Shown here one piece after another: positions 10,296 through 20,469 of a stretch of 64,000 bases of DNA. This stretch comes from Shinella curvata (lineage in GTDB: Bacteria; Pseudomonadota; Alphaproteobacteria; Rhizobiales; Rhizobiaceae), in contig NZ_JALJCJ010000001.1 of the NCBI RefSeq assembly GCF_022899935.1, positions 332,053-396,052 of the forward strand, read 5' to 3'. The notes beneath the pieces are model-generated. The model ran no database searches and was not told the origin of the DNA. It saw only the letters and a program-made list of their open reading frames with translations. Numbering within the stretch: position 1 is the stretch's first letter; every line of letters begins with the position of its first letter. Both the position numbers and the translations under genes were made by a program.

Positions 10296-12141
10296 GATCG
10301 CTCCCCCTCGATTTTACGGGTTGCGGAAACGTCACGATAAAGCGTGCGCCCGGACTATAGGTCGTGTCAAGCGCGATCACACCGTTGTGACTTTCAACGA
10401 TCCGACGCGCGAGCGCCAGGCCGACGCCTGTGCCCTGATAAACCGTTTCATCCCGGTGAAGCCGCTGAAAGACTTCGAAAATCCGTCCGACATGCTGGGG
10501 ATCGATGCCGATTCCATCGTCCTCGACGACGAGATCGACACCCCTCTCCGTTTCCCGGCAGTAGACACGCACAACGGGTGCCTCACCGGGCTTGCGGTAT
10601 TTCAGGGCATTGCCGATCAGATTCTGCGCAAGGCGCTTTAGAAGCTCGTGATCACCCATGATCTCCGGCAGCGCAGCGACCTCGACCGTGCCGCTCGCCT
10701 CCTGCACGTGGGTTTCGAGCAGCACCAGTGCGTCGCGTACGACATCAGAGAGACCGACAGGCCTCGGTGTGGTGATGCGATAGGCGATCTGCGAGAATTC
10801 GAGCAGGCTGTCGATGATGCGCCGCATGCGCGCGGCACTCTTGCGAACATGGTCGGCATAGTGCACCAATTCGTCGTGCTCACCGCGATGCAGATCCTCG
10901 GAAATCATCTCGGCGAACATCGAGAGATGGCGCAGCGGCGCCTTCAGATCGTGGGATACCGTGGCCGTGAACTGGTCGAGCGCCTCGTTCTTGCGCCGCA
11001 GCTCGTTCGTCTGGGCTTCCACCTGCTGCTGCTGGCGCTTGGCCTCTGTGATGTCGCGGCCAACGCAGACGATCTCGGCGACACCGTCGTCATCGAAGAT
11101 CGCGACGGCGGTCCAGAACATCCATTCCTGCTGCCCGTCCGGCCCTTCGGTGCAAACCTCGAGCGAGCGCACAGGGGCGTCGCGCGTATAATTCGCGACA
11201 CTCATGAGGTCAGCCGTCTGCTCGGGCGCGCAGGCGACATCCGGCAAGTAGCGGCCGAGAAGCTCATCGGTCGTCGAGCCGACATGGGCGGCGTATTTGT
11301 CGTTGGCAAAGCGGATGGAAAGGTTGCGGTCGAAGCGCAGGATCATGTCGGGCAGGATCTGCAGCAGCGAGAGGTAGTCGCGTCGTTTCTCCTCCAACGC
11401 CGCCTCGGTACGCTTCAGTTCCGATATGTCGACGCGCAATGCGACGATGTCGCCGGTCTCGGCGACATGGCTTTCTCCGCGGATCCAGCGGTCCTTGCCG
11501 AATTCGAACACACTGCCGCCGCTGTCGGTCTGACGGTGGCTTTCGAGGCGCTCGCGCACCATCGTTTCGGCCTCGGGCGTGCCCTCGACAATGCCGGGAA
11601 ACATCCCGGCCCGAATGCTCGCGCGCGCAATGCTCTCCAGCGTCGCGCCGACACGCACGGAATCGCGTGCCGCTCCGCACCGCTCCTTGTACGAGCGATT
11701 GAACATGACGAGGCGCTCTTCCTGATCGAAGATTGCAAATCCTTCTTTCATCGTATCCAGTGCGGAGGCGATGCGCTGGCCGAGTAGGATCTGCTCGCCA
11801 TGGCTACCGCCGCTCAGAAGGCTGCGCAGCAGAAGCGCGTAGTGATGAGCGTTTTCGTCGGAGACAGGAATGACATGGGCTGTCGCCTCGAACTGCGAAC
11901 CGTTTTCGTGAAAAAACGCAAAGGGGTGCACGTTTTCCCGGCCCATCGTGGCGCGGTGAGAGAGCAGCACCGCCGTGTCCGGATCTGTGAAAACAGGAGA
12001 ATCGGAGGGTTTCTTGCCATCCTTGCCCCAGCCGAAGGTTCGCGCAGCGGCGTCATTATAAGACGCAACGCGCGCTTCGGCATCGACGACGAGCACGGGA
12101 AACGGCAAGTTTTGATAAAGTGCGGCGGCAAAGCCGTTCAT
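10279..12141 (-). CDS. Soluble multi-PAS sensor histidine kinase
   Basis: A 620-residue cytosolic kinase without membrane helices. PAS-like modules cover about residues 8-110, 130-240 and 250-365 (for example LPFPVLVVDAEARVASYNDA and LPDMILRFDRNLSIRFANDK). HisKA has the phosphoacceptor His397 in TVSHDLKAPLRHLS. The ATPase domain has N box NLIGNALKYRKPGE, G1 DDGIGIDPQHVGRIFEVFQR and G2 GTGVGLALARRI. This layout resembles bacteriophytochrome-type kinases but without the GAF/PHY bilin domains, so the signal is unknown. It overlaps its response regulator by 17 bases. Confidence 0.92.
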   Translation of the reverse strand: MNGFAAALYQNLPFPVLVVDAEARVASYNDAAARTFGWGKDGKKPSDSPVFTDPDTAVLLSHRATMGRENVHPFAFFHENGSQFEATAHVIPVSDENAHHYALLLRSLLSGGSHGEQILLGQRIASALDTMKEGFAIFDQEERLVMFNRSYKERCGAARDSVRVGATLESIARASIRAGMFPGIVEGTPEAETMVRERLESHRQTDSGGSVFEFGKDRWIRGESHVAETGDIVALRVDISELKRTEAALEEKRRDYLSLLQILPDMILRFDRNLSIRFANDKYAAHVGSTTDELLGRYLPDVACAPEQTADLMSVANYTRDAPVRSLEVCTEGPDGQQEWMFWTAVAIFDDDGVAEIVCVGRDITEAKRQQQQVEAQTNELRRKNEALDQFTATVSHDLKAPLRHLSMFAEMISEDLHRGEHDELVHYADHVRKSAARMRRIIDSLLEFSQIAYRITTPRPVGLSDVVRDALVLLETHVQEASGTVEVAALPEIMGDHELLKRLAQNLIGNALKYRKPGEAPVVRVYCRETERGVDLVVEDDGIGIDPQHVGRIFEVFQRLHRDETVYQGTGVGLALARRIVESHNGVIALDTTYSPGARFIVTFPQPVKSRGSDRGKLG

Positions 12142-12217
12142 CGCATGCTCTCTCCCCGTTGCGACATGGCCGGCTTACGCGCCGGCGGGGGGAGACTAGG
12201 CAAAACTCTCGGCGATG

Positions 12218-12248
12218 AAAAGGTGCAAGGATTTGCGGTCCCTGCACC
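12218..12248 (-). terminator. Candidate terminator of the suf operon
   Basis: Read on the minus strand, GGTGCAGGGA (12248-12239) pairs with TCCTTGCACC (12231-12222) with one mismatch, followed by TTTT. It lies just past the sufA stop. Confidence 0.65.
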
Positions 12249-12256
12249 CTGTGATT

Positions 12257-12646
12257 TCAGGCGCGAACCGTCGGCTGGCCCGCCGCGGCGAGCGCTGCAA
12301 GGTCGGCCGGCTTAAGTTCGACCGATTCGCCGCAGCCGCAGGCGGATGTCTGGTTCGGGTTGTGGAAGGTGAAGCCGGAGCGCAGCGTCGTCACTTCGAA
12401 ATCCATCTGCGTGCCGAGCAGATAGAGCACCGCTTCCGGCGCAACCCAGACATTTGCGCCGTTGCGCTCGATAAGGTCGTCCTTGGCGTTGGGCTCTTTT
12501 ACGAGATCGACGGAATACTCCATCCCCGCGCAGCCGCCCTTCTTGATGCCGACTCGGATGCCCTTGGCGTCGCCACCGGCATTATCGACGATCGCCTTGA
12601 CGCGGCTGGCCGCCGCATCGGTAAGTGTCATCACTGCAAAGGCCAT
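12257..12646 (-). CDS. sufA: Fe-S cluster carrier SufA (HesB/IscA family)
   Basis: A-type Fe-S carrier that receives clusters from the SufBCD scaffold and hands them to apoproteins. The 129-residue protein has the three invariant cysteines, Cys39 (KKGGCAGMEY) and Cys103/Cys105 (SACGCGES). It has a slightly extended Ala-rich C-terminus. It is last in the suf operon and followed by a hairpin with a T run. Confidence 0.95.
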   Translation of the reverse strand: MAFAVMTLTDAAASRVKAIVDNAGGDAKGIRVGIKKGGCAGMEYSVDLVKEPNAKDDLIERNGANVWVAPEAVLYLLGTQMDFEVTTLRSGFTFHNPNQTSACGCGESVELKPADLAALAAAGQPTVRA

Positions 12647-12725
12647 GGGCCGTATCTCCTTCGACCAGCCGGGTTCAAGGCCCGACGGTTTCCGAATCCG
12701 AATCTAGTGTCCCGGTATTAAAGGA

Positions 12726-13106
12726 TCAATACCAGCCAACGGCGACCTGCGCCTCTTCCGACATGCGGTCCGGCGTCCACGGCGGGTCGAAGGTCATCCT
12801 GACCTCGACACCCGAGACGCCCTCGACGGCGCTGACGGCGTTTTCCACCCAGCCCGGCATCTCGCCGGCAACGGGGCAGCCGGGGGCGGTCAGCGTCATG
12901 TCGATCTTGACCATGCGGTCGTCTTCGATATCGATCTTGTAGATCAGGCCGAGCTCGAAGATATCGGCCGGGATTTCCGGGTCATAGACCGTCTTCAGCG
13001 CGGAAATGATGTCGTCGGAAAGGCGGGCGAGCTCATCGGCCGGGATCGCCGAATGAACGATGCCGTCGCGGACATCCACCTTTTCTTCGGTTGCGTCGAG
13101 GGACAT
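12726..13106 (-). CDS. sufT: SUF-associated MIP18/DUF59 protein SufT
   Basis: A 126-residue MIP18-family protein that helps Fe-S cluster maturation. Visible family features are YDPEIPADIFELGLIYKID and the loop with the conserved cysteine, LTAPGCPVAGEMPGW (Cys77). It sits between sufS and sufA, 11 bases after sufS, as in other alphaproteobacterial suf operons. The first 25 residues are an acidic extension found in rhizobial members. Confidence 0.94.
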   Translation of the reverse strand: MSLDATEEKVDVRDGIVHSAIPADELARLSDDIISALKTVYDPEIPADIFELGLIYKIDIEDDRMVKIDMTLTAPGCPVAGEMPGWVENAVSAVEGVSGVEVRMTFDPPWTPDRMSEEAQVAVGWY

Positions 13107-13117
13107 GGGTCTACTCC

Positions 13118-14356
13118 TCAGGCAAAAAACTTGCGGGCGTGGTCGAGCGCGTCGGCCAGGGCATCGACCTCGGCGCGCGTATTATACAGGCCGAACGATG
13201 CACGGCATGTGGAGGTGACGCCGAAGCGTTTCAAGAGCGGCTGGGCACAATGCGTGCCGGCGCGCACCGCAACCCCTGCCCGGTCGATGACCATCGACAC
13301 GTCATGGGCATGGATGCCTTCCAGCTCGAAGGAGAAGATCGAGCCCTTGCCGGGTGCCGTGCCGAAAATCTTCAGCGAATTGATCGAAGACAGCCGCTCA
13401 TGGGCATAGTCGCGCAGATCGGCCTCGTGGGCCGAGATCGCCGCACGGCCGATCTTTTCCATATAGTCCAGCGCATGGCCAAGGCCGATCGCCTGCACGA
13501 TGGGCGGCGTGCCGGCTTCGAAACGGTGCGGCGGGTCGTTGTAGGTGACAACATCTTCCGTGACCTCGACGATCATCTCGCCGCCGCCCTGGAAGGGGCG
13601 CATCTCCTTCAGGCGGTCCATCTTGCCGTAGAGCACGCCGATGCCCGAGGGGCCGTAGAGCTTGTGACCGGTCATCACGTACCAGTCGCAATCGATGTCG
13701 CGCACGTCGACCGGCATGTGCACCGCACCCTGCGAACCATCAACCAGCACCGGAATGCCGCGCGCACGGGCAATACGGCAGACTTCCTTGACCGGCACGA
13801 TGGTGCCGAGCGCATTCGACATATGCGTGATGGCGATGAGCTTTGTGCGCTCGGTGAGGCATTTCTCGAATTCTTCGATCTGGAACGCACCCGTCTCGTC
13901 CACCGGCGCCCAGACCAGTTTGGCGCCCTGCCGCTCGCGGATGAAATGCCACGGCACGATGTTGGAGTGGTGCTCCATGATCGACAGCACGATCTCGTCG
14001 CCTTCGCCCAGCTTCGGCATGCCGTAGCCATAGGCGACCGTGTTGATCGCCTCGGTGGAGGACTTCGTGAAGATGATCTCGTCGATCGAGGAGGCATTCA
14101 GGAAACGGCGCACCTTTTCGCGCGCCGCCTCATAGGCATCGGTGGCAGCATTCGACAGAAAGTGAAGGCCGCGATGCACATTGGCATATTCGTTCGAATA
14201 GGCATGCGCGATCGCGTCGATCACCGACTGCGGCTTCTGCGCCGAGGCGCCGTTGTCGAGATAGACCAGCGGCTTGCCATAGACCGTCTTCGACAGGATC
14301 GGGAAATCCTTGCGGATCGCCTCGACGTCATAGGCCTTTGCGGGAGCGTGTTCCAT
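13118..14356 (-). CDS. sufS: Cysteine desulfurase SufS (group II)
   Basis: PLP enzyme that removes sulfur from cysteine as a persulfide for Fe-S assembly. The 412-residue protein has the PLP-lysine motif VMTGHKLYGPSGIGV and the active-site cysteine Cys370 in RAGTHCAQPLLKRFG, the RxGxHCA signature of SufS-type enzymes. It follows sufD by 14 bases and precedes sufT by 11. No sufE or sufU is seen in the window, so the sulfur acceptor is presumably encoded elsewhere or SufBCD takes sulfur directly. Confidence 0.96.
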   Translation of the reverse strand: MEHAPAKAYDVEAIRKDFPILSKTVYGKPLVYLDNGASAQKPQSVIDAIAHAYSNEYANVHRGLHFLSNAATDAYEAAREKVRRFLNASSIDEIIFTKSSTEAINTVAYGYGMPKLGEGDEIVLSIMEHHSNIVPWHFIRERQGAKLVWAPVDETGAFQIEEFEKCLTERTKLIAITHMSNALGTIVPVKEVCRIARARGIPVLVDGSQGAVHMPVDVRDIDCDWYVMTGHKLYGPSGIGVLYGKMDRLKEMRPFQGGGEMIVEVTEDVVTYNDPPHRFEAGTPPIVQAIGLGHALDYMEKIGRAAISAHEADLRDYAHERLSSINSLKIFGTAPGKGSIFSFELEGIHAHDVSMVIDRAGVAVRAGTHCAQPLLKRFGVTSTCRASFGLYNTRAEVDALADALDHARKFFA

Positions 14357-14370
14357 CTCAATGGTCCTTC

Positions 14371-15645
14371 TTACGCGTGCTTTTCGAGCCAGGCGGCAAT
14401 GACGCCTTCCAGCGCCTCGACCAGCGGCTCGTCTTCAAGCTCTTCAACGATCTCGGCGACGAAGGCGTTGACCAGCATGGCGCGCGCCTTGTTTTCCGGA
14501 ATGCCGCGCGCCATCAGGTAGAAGAGCTGGACATGGTCGATGTCGATCACGGTCGCGCCGTGGCCGCACTGCACGTCGTCGGCGAAGATTTCCAGCTCCG
14601 GCTTGGCGGAGAAGTCGGCTTCGTCGGAGAGCAGCAGCGTGTTGCACGACATCTTCGCGTCGGTCTTCTGGGCATCCGGAGCGACCCGGATCTGGCCCTG
14701 GAAGACGCCGCGGGCGCGATCGAAGATCACGTTGCGGATGACTTCCGTCGACGTCGTGTTCGGCACGTCATGACCGACCGTGAAGGTTACGTCATTGTGC
14801 GTCTCGCCGCCGAGCAGGTTGATGCCGCGCAGCTTCAGGTCCGTGCCCTCGCCTGCCACGACGACATGGATTTCCTGCCGCACGAGCTTGCCGCCGGCAT
14901 TGATCACATAGAGGCGCAGCTGCGCATCCGCGCCGAGCGTGATGCGGATCTGGCCGAGATGCGTATCGGCGGCACCCTGCGTCTGCAGGATGACCCAGGT
15001 GATGTCGGCGCCATCGCCGAGCGCGATATCGCTGATCGACGTGACAAAAGCCGCAGTCTCGCCGACCGCGGTGTGGCGCTCGATGATAGTACCTTTGGCG
15101 CCAGCACCGAAAGCGACGGGGAAACGCGTATGCGTCTGGCCGGCATTCTGCACCGTCTGGATTTCCAGCGGCGCTTCCAGCTCCGTACCGGCGGCGACAT
15201 CGAGCACGAAACCATCGCGCACGAACGAGCCGTTGATACGACCAATCGCATCGTCACCATCGCGGGCAGCAAGGCCCTCGGCTGCGGTGCCGTCGGCCAG
15301 CGCATCCTTGAAGGTACGGACCGTCACGCCCTCGACCGTTGCGCGGGCATCGGCAAGGCCGTTGACGACCGACAGAACCGTCGAACCCTCGACCAGCGGG
15401 CTGGTCTTGGCGGCGGAGGCGGCTGGATCGAAAGCCGGCACGGCGCGCAGCAGCGCCTTGAGGTCGGTATAGTGCCAGGCCTCGACGCGACGCGTCGGCA
15501 GGCCGGCTTCCTTAAAGTCGCTGATCAGCGTGTCGCGCGCGGCCAGCACCGAACCGTCGCCCGGCAGCTCGCCGATGGCGTGGTCATAGGCTTCGCAGAG
15601 CGCTGTCTCGGCGACCGAGAGCTTCATGCCTGTCTGCATGTTCAT
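14371..15645 (-). CDS. sufD: Fe-S cluster assembly protein SufD
   Basis: A 424-residue SufB/SufD-family beta-helix protein that forms the SufBC2D scaffold. The N-terminus is the helical SufD cap (MNMQTGMKLSVAETALCEAY), the core is a right-handed beta-helix, and the C-terminal helical region carries KPELEIFADDVQCGHGATV and the SufC-docking segment YLMARGIPENKARAMLVNAF. Functional partners sufC and sufB lie directly upstream in the operon. Confidence 0.95.
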   Translation of the reverse strand: MNMQTGMKLSVAETALCEAYDHAIGELPGDGSVLAARDTLISDFKEAGLPTRRVEAWHYTDLKALLRAVPAFDPAASAAKTSPLVEGSTVLSVVNGLADARATVEGVTVRTFKDALADGTAAEGLAARDGDDAIGRINGSFVRDGFVLDVAAGTELEAPLEIQTVQNAGQTHTRFPVAFGAGAKGTIIERHTAVGETAAFVTSISDIALGDGADITWVILQTQGAADTHLGQIRITLGADAQLRLYVINAGGKLVRQEIHVVVAGEGTDLKLRGINLLGGETHNDVTFTVGHDVPNTTSTEVIRNVIFDRARGVFQGQIRVAPDAQKTDAKMSCNTLLLSDEADFSAKPELEIFADDVQCGHGATVIDIDHVQLFYLMARGIPENKARAMLVNAFVAEIVEELEDEPLVEALEGVIAAWLEKHA

Positions 15646-15667
15646 GAGATTACTCCTTCACGATGCT

Positions 15668-16426
15668 TCAGGCAGCAGCGGCACCGATGATGTCGGCGTA
15701 GCCGTTTGCTTCCAGCTCGTGCGCCAGCGTCTTGTCGCCGGACTTGATGACCTGGCCCTTGTAGAGGACGTGGACCGTATCCGGCACGATGTAGTCGAGC
15801 AGGCGCTGGTAGTGGGTGATGACGATGACGGCGCGGTCAGGCGAACGCAGCGCATTGACGCCGTCGGCGACGATCTTCAGCGCGTCGATGTCGAGGCCGG
15901 AATCGGTCTCGTCGAGAACGCAAAGCTTCGGCTCGAGCAGCGACATCTGCAGGATTTCGGCGCGCTTCTTTTCACCGCCGGAGAAACCGACGTTCAGCGG
16001 ACGGCGCAGCATTTCCGGTGCGATCTTCAGCTCGGCCGAGGCTTCCTTGACGCGGCGCATGAAGTCCGGCGTCGTCAGTTCGGCTTCGCCGCGCGCCTTG
16101 CGCTGCTCGTTCATCGCGACCTTGAGGAACTGCATGGTGGCAACGCCCGGGATTTCGACCGGGTACTGGAAGGCCAGGAAGATACCCTTGGCGGCGCGTT
16201 CGGCCGGGTCAAGCTCCAGAATGCTCTCACCGTTATACAGGATCTCGCCTTCGGTGACTTCATAGTCCTCGCGGCCGGACAGGATGTAGGAGAGCGTCGA
16301 CTTGCCGGAGCCGTTCGGGCCCATGATGGCGGCGACTTCGCCGGCCTTCACGGTGAGGTTCAGGCCACGGATGATCTCGGTGCCGTCTTCGGCGATACGA
16401 GCGTGCAGATTCTTGATTTCCAGCAT
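15668..16426 (-). CDS. sufC: Fe-S assembly ATPase SufC
   Basis: ABC-type ATPase of the SufBC2D complex, soluble and not a transporter. The 252-residue sequence has Walker A GPNGSGKST, signature FSGGEKKRAEILQ and Walker B LCVLDETDSGLD, the last two being characteristic of SufC. It follows the small membrane-protein gene by 48 bases and precedes sufD by 22. Confidence 0.97.
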   Translation of the reverse strand: MLEIKNLHARIAEDGTEIIRGLNLTVKAGEVAAIMGPNGSGKSTLSYILSGREDYEVTEGEILYNGESILELDPAERAAKGIFLAFQYPVEIPGVATMQFLKVAMNEQRKARGEAELTTPDFMRRVKEASAELKIAPEMLRRPLNVGFSGGEKKRAEILQMSLLEPKLCVLDETDSGLDIDALKIVADGVNALRSPDRAVIVITHYQRLLDYIVPDTVHVLYKGQVIKSGDKTLAHELEANGYADIIGAAAA

Positions 16427-16474
16427 GGTGTCTTGGTCCTGCGTTCAGAGCGTCCAAACGCTCTCGTCTTCGTT

Positions 16475-16636
16475 TCAGAAGCCGAGGAAGAAATGGACCA
16501 CCGGAAGCATCATGGCGGCAAAGCCGCCGAGGCAAAGCCCCACCACCGTGCGTATGGCCACGTTCCGAACGTTGGGCGCATACGCTGCCAGTCCACCGCA
16601 AACCACGGCGTAATACGTCAGATTGACCGGATCCAT
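16475..16636 (-). CDS. 53-residue membrane protein between sufB and sufC
   Basis: I do not recognise a named family. The ATG at 16636 gives a 53-residue peptide starting MDPVNLTYYAVVCGGLAAYA with two predicted membrane segments (about 8-22 and 32-50) separated by a short basic loop PNVRNVAIR. It lies inside the suf operon, 111 bases after sufB and 48 before sufC, so it is very likely cotranscribed with Fe-S assembly genes. A longer frame to 16714 adds a non-hydrophobic extension and seems less likely. Confidence 0.6.
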   Translation of the reverse strand: MDPVNLTYYAVVCGGLAAYAPNVRNVAIRTVVGLCLGGFAAMMLPVVHFFLGF

Positions 16637-16747
16637 GTCGTCTCTCCCGATGAGAACCGCACCGCTAATATAACGGATCACGCGGGGAACTTCATCGGGA
16701 AGCCATCCGGCCACCCGGCGGAAGCCGCCGGGGCATTCATCACTCGA

Positions 16748-18217
<1,470 letters not shown>

Positions 18218-18356
18218 ATCGTTCTCCAATCTCGCCGGATCCAAGGTCCGGCAGTTTGTCAACGTGTGGCGGGTCCTCCCGCCGGTTATGTAAGCGCCAA
18301 AGGGCGGTTTTCCCACCTTTTGGCAAGCGAAAACTTGAGTTTCCGCAAGATTCCGT

Positions 18357-19514
18357 TCAGGCCGCGCGCCGCCGCGAGACGACACGCGAAAAGGCGGCCA
18401 GAAAACGCTCCACATCGGCTTCCGTCGAGTCCGGGCCAAGCGAGACACGGAGCCCGCCGAGGGTCGCGTCAAACCCCATTGCCGTCAGCACATGGCTCTG
18501 CCCCACCTTGCCGGACGAGCAGGCCGATCCCGCCGACAGCGCGATACCCTCAAGATCGAAGGCGATCTGCCCGGTTTCCGATTTCAGGCCCGGCAGGCTG
18601 AAGAAAGAGGTGTTCGCGACCCGCTCTCCTTCCGCGCCATGAATGATCACGTCGTTCGTCGCCGTCCGCATGCCGTCTTCCAGCGCATCCCGCAGGCCGG
18701 AAATCCGGGCGTTGCGTTCGGCAAGATCGGCCAGGGCCGCGCGGGCGGCGGCGGCAAAGCCGGCGAGTGCAGCCGGGTTTTCCGTGCCGGAACGATGCCC
18801 CTTCTCCTGCCCGCCGCCACGGATCAGCGGCACCGGCATCAGGACTTCACCGCGCGAAACCAGCGCGCCGACGCCTTTCGGGCCGCCGAGCTTATGCGAG
18901 GATATGATCAGGAAATCAGCGTCGAGCGCCTCGATATCCACGGGCATGCGGCCGACAGCCTGGACGGCATCGACGATGAGCAGGCCGCCGTGACGGTGGA
19001 CGATGTCCGCGACCGCCCTGACCGGCTGCACAATGCCCGTCTCGTTGTTGGCAAGCATGACGGCGACCATCGGCAGGCCCCTGGCCTTGTCATGGGCCTT
19101 GAGGCGTATGTCCAATGCGTCAAGATCGACGATGCCGGCACGGGTGACGGGAATCATCGTGACATCGTCGCGGGAAAATCGCCCGCCCTCGCGGATCGCC
19201 GGATGTTCGATTTCGGAGGCATAGAGATGGCCGACGGCAAGCGGCGTGCGTCCCATGCGGTAATTGGGCGTCAGCACGAGGTTTGCCGCCTCCGTCGCAC
19301 CGCTGGTGAAAATGACATGAGCAGGCGCGGTATTGACAAGTGCGGCGACATCCCGGCGCACGGCTTCGACCAGCATGCGCAGCGCCCGCCCCTCACCGTG
19401 GACGGAGGACGGATTGCCGACCATATCGAGCGCGGACACAACGGCTTCGCGCGCCGCCGGCAACAGGGGTGCCGTGGCGTTCCAGTCCAGATATGTCCGC
19501 TCCGTTTTGGTCAT
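18357..19514 (-). CDS. Cysteine desulfurase (group I, NifS/IscS-like), first gene of suf operon
   Basis: A second, distinct PLP cysteine desulfurase of 385 residues. PLP lysine lies in [15 protein letters not shown] and the catalytic cysteine is Cys332 in [17 protein letters not shown], the SSG(K/R) loop of group I enzymes, unlike the downstream SufS. Rhizobia typically head the suf operon with such a gene (called sufS2 or iscS). It could feed SufBCD or other sulfur pathways such as tRNA thiolation. The promoter and an ICE-like box lie upstream (19628-19677). Confidence 0.94.
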   Translation of the reverse strand: MTKTERTYLDWNATAPLLPAAREAVVSALDMVGNPSSVHGEGRALRMLVEAVRRDVAALVNTAPAHVIFTSGATEAANLVLTPNYRMGRTPLAVGHLYASEIEHPAIREGGRFSRDDVTMIPVTRAGIVDLDALDIRLKAHDKARGLPMVAVMLANNETGIVQPVRAVADIVHRHGGLLIVDAVQAVGRMPVDIEALDADFLIISSHKLGGPKGVGALVSRGEVLMPVPLIRGGGQEKGHRSGTENPAALAGFAAAARAALADLAERNARISGLRDALEDGMRTATNDVIIHGAEGERVANTSFFSLPGLKSETGQIAFDLEGIALSAGSACSSGKVGQSHVLTAMGFDATLGGLRVSLGPDSTEADVERFLAAFSRVVSRRRAA

Positions 19515-19627
19515 TCTTCATCCGTACCCGAGCAATCAAGTTCAATGCAGCGTGCATTTTCCTTGAAATTTCCGTCGGGCTTGCCTTATGACACCAAACG
19601 CATGGCGCCAACCGGGCGCCGATACAG

Positions 19628-19644
19628 TTTCGAATGGTTCTAAA
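19628..19644 (-). promoter_or_regulatory. ICE-like box, candidate Irr operator of the suf operon
   Basis: On the minus strand the sequence is TTTAGAACCATTCGAAA, one mismatch from the Irr iron-control element TTTAGAA-N3-TTCTAAA known in Rhizobiales. It covers the expected transcription start region of the suf promoter, a position suited to repression under low iron. Confidence 0.65.
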
Positions 19645-19648
19645 CTAG

Positions 19649-19677
19649 GTTCTAGAAACGCTGACTGCTTTCGTCAA
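19649..19677 (-). promoter_or_regulatory. Candidate promoter of the suf operon
   Basis: Minus strand TTGACG (19677-19672), a 17-base spacer, then TAGAAC (19654-19649). The predicted start would fall about 19641-19643, inside the ICE-like palindrome. Confidence 0.5.
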
Positions 19678-19728
19678 GACTTCAGTTGACAAGAATCCGT
19701 TTTCGGACCCGAGCTTGCCGGAGTAAGA

Positions 19729-20406
19729 ATGCCCGAAATCATCTTCAACGGACCCGCCGGTCGCCTCGAAGGCCGTTACCAGCCGTCCAAGCAGAAGAAC
19801 GCCCCCATCGCCATCGTGCTGCACCCGCACCCGCAGTTCGGCGGCACGATGAACAACCAGATCGTCTACCAGCTCTTCTACATGTTCCAGAAGCGCGGTT
19901 TCACGACGCTGCGCTTCAATTTCCGCAGCATCGGTCGCAGCCAGGGCGAATTCGATCATGGTGCCGGCGAATTGTCGGATGCGGCTTCCGCGCTCGACTG
20001 GGTGCAGAGCTTGCATCCCGATTCGAAGAGCTGCTGGGTCGCCGGTTATTCCTTCGGCGCCTGGATCGGCATGCAGCTTTTGATGCGCCGCCCGGAGATC
20101 GAAGGCTTCATGTCGATTGCGCCGCAGCCGAATATCTATGACTTCTCGTTCCTCGCCCCCTGCCCGTCCTCCGGCCTGATCATCAACGGCGATGCCGACA
20201 AGGTGGCGCCCGAGAAGGACGTCAACGGCCTCGTGGAAAAGCTGAAGACGCAGAAGGGCATCCTGATCACGCACCGCACGGTGCCGGGCGCAAACCACTT
20301 CTTCAACGGCCAGACCGAGACGCTGATGGCGGAATGCGAGGACTACCTCGACCGCCGCCTTGCCGGAGAACTCACCCCGGAACCGGCGGCCAAGCGCATC
20401 CGCTGA
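19729..20406 (+). CDS. Alpha/beta hydrolase (dienelactone hydrolase-like)
   Basis: A 225-residue cytosolic alpha/beta hydrolase. Oxyanion region VLHPHPQFGGTMNN, nucleophile elbow GYSFGAWIG (Ser), acid in NGDADKVAP and catalytic His in GANHFFNG, all in the canonical order. The HPHPxxGG(T/S)M signature marks a group of uncharacterised hydrolases widespread in Proteobacteria; the substrate is unknown. It is divergent from the suf operon and ends at a terminator shared with the convergent diguanylate cyclase gene. Confidence 0.92.
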   Translation: MPEIIFNGPAGRLEGRYQPSKQKNAPIAIVLHPHPQFGGTMNNQIVYQLFYMFQKRGFTTLRFNFRSIGRSQGEFDHGAGELSDAASALDWVQSLHPDSKSCWVAGYSFGAWIGMQLLMRRPEIEGFMSIAPQPNIYDFSFLAPCPSSGLIINGDADKVAPEKDVNGLVEKLKTQKGILITHRTVPGANHFFNGQTETLMAECEDYLDRRLAGELTPEPAAKRIR

Positions 20407-20427
20407 CCGGCCGAAGACCGAAAATGC

Positions 20428-20464
20428 AAAAAGCCCGGTGGTTCCTGCCATCGGGCTTTTTCTT
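20428..20464. terminator. Bidirectional terminator
   Basis: Stem AAAAAGCCCG (20428-20437) with CGGGCTTTTT (20452-20461), further paired inside by GTGG/TGCCAT-type bases. T runs occur on both strands, so it can end both the hydrolase gene and the convergent GGDEF gene. Confidence 0.9.
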
Positions 20465-20469
20465 TGGGT

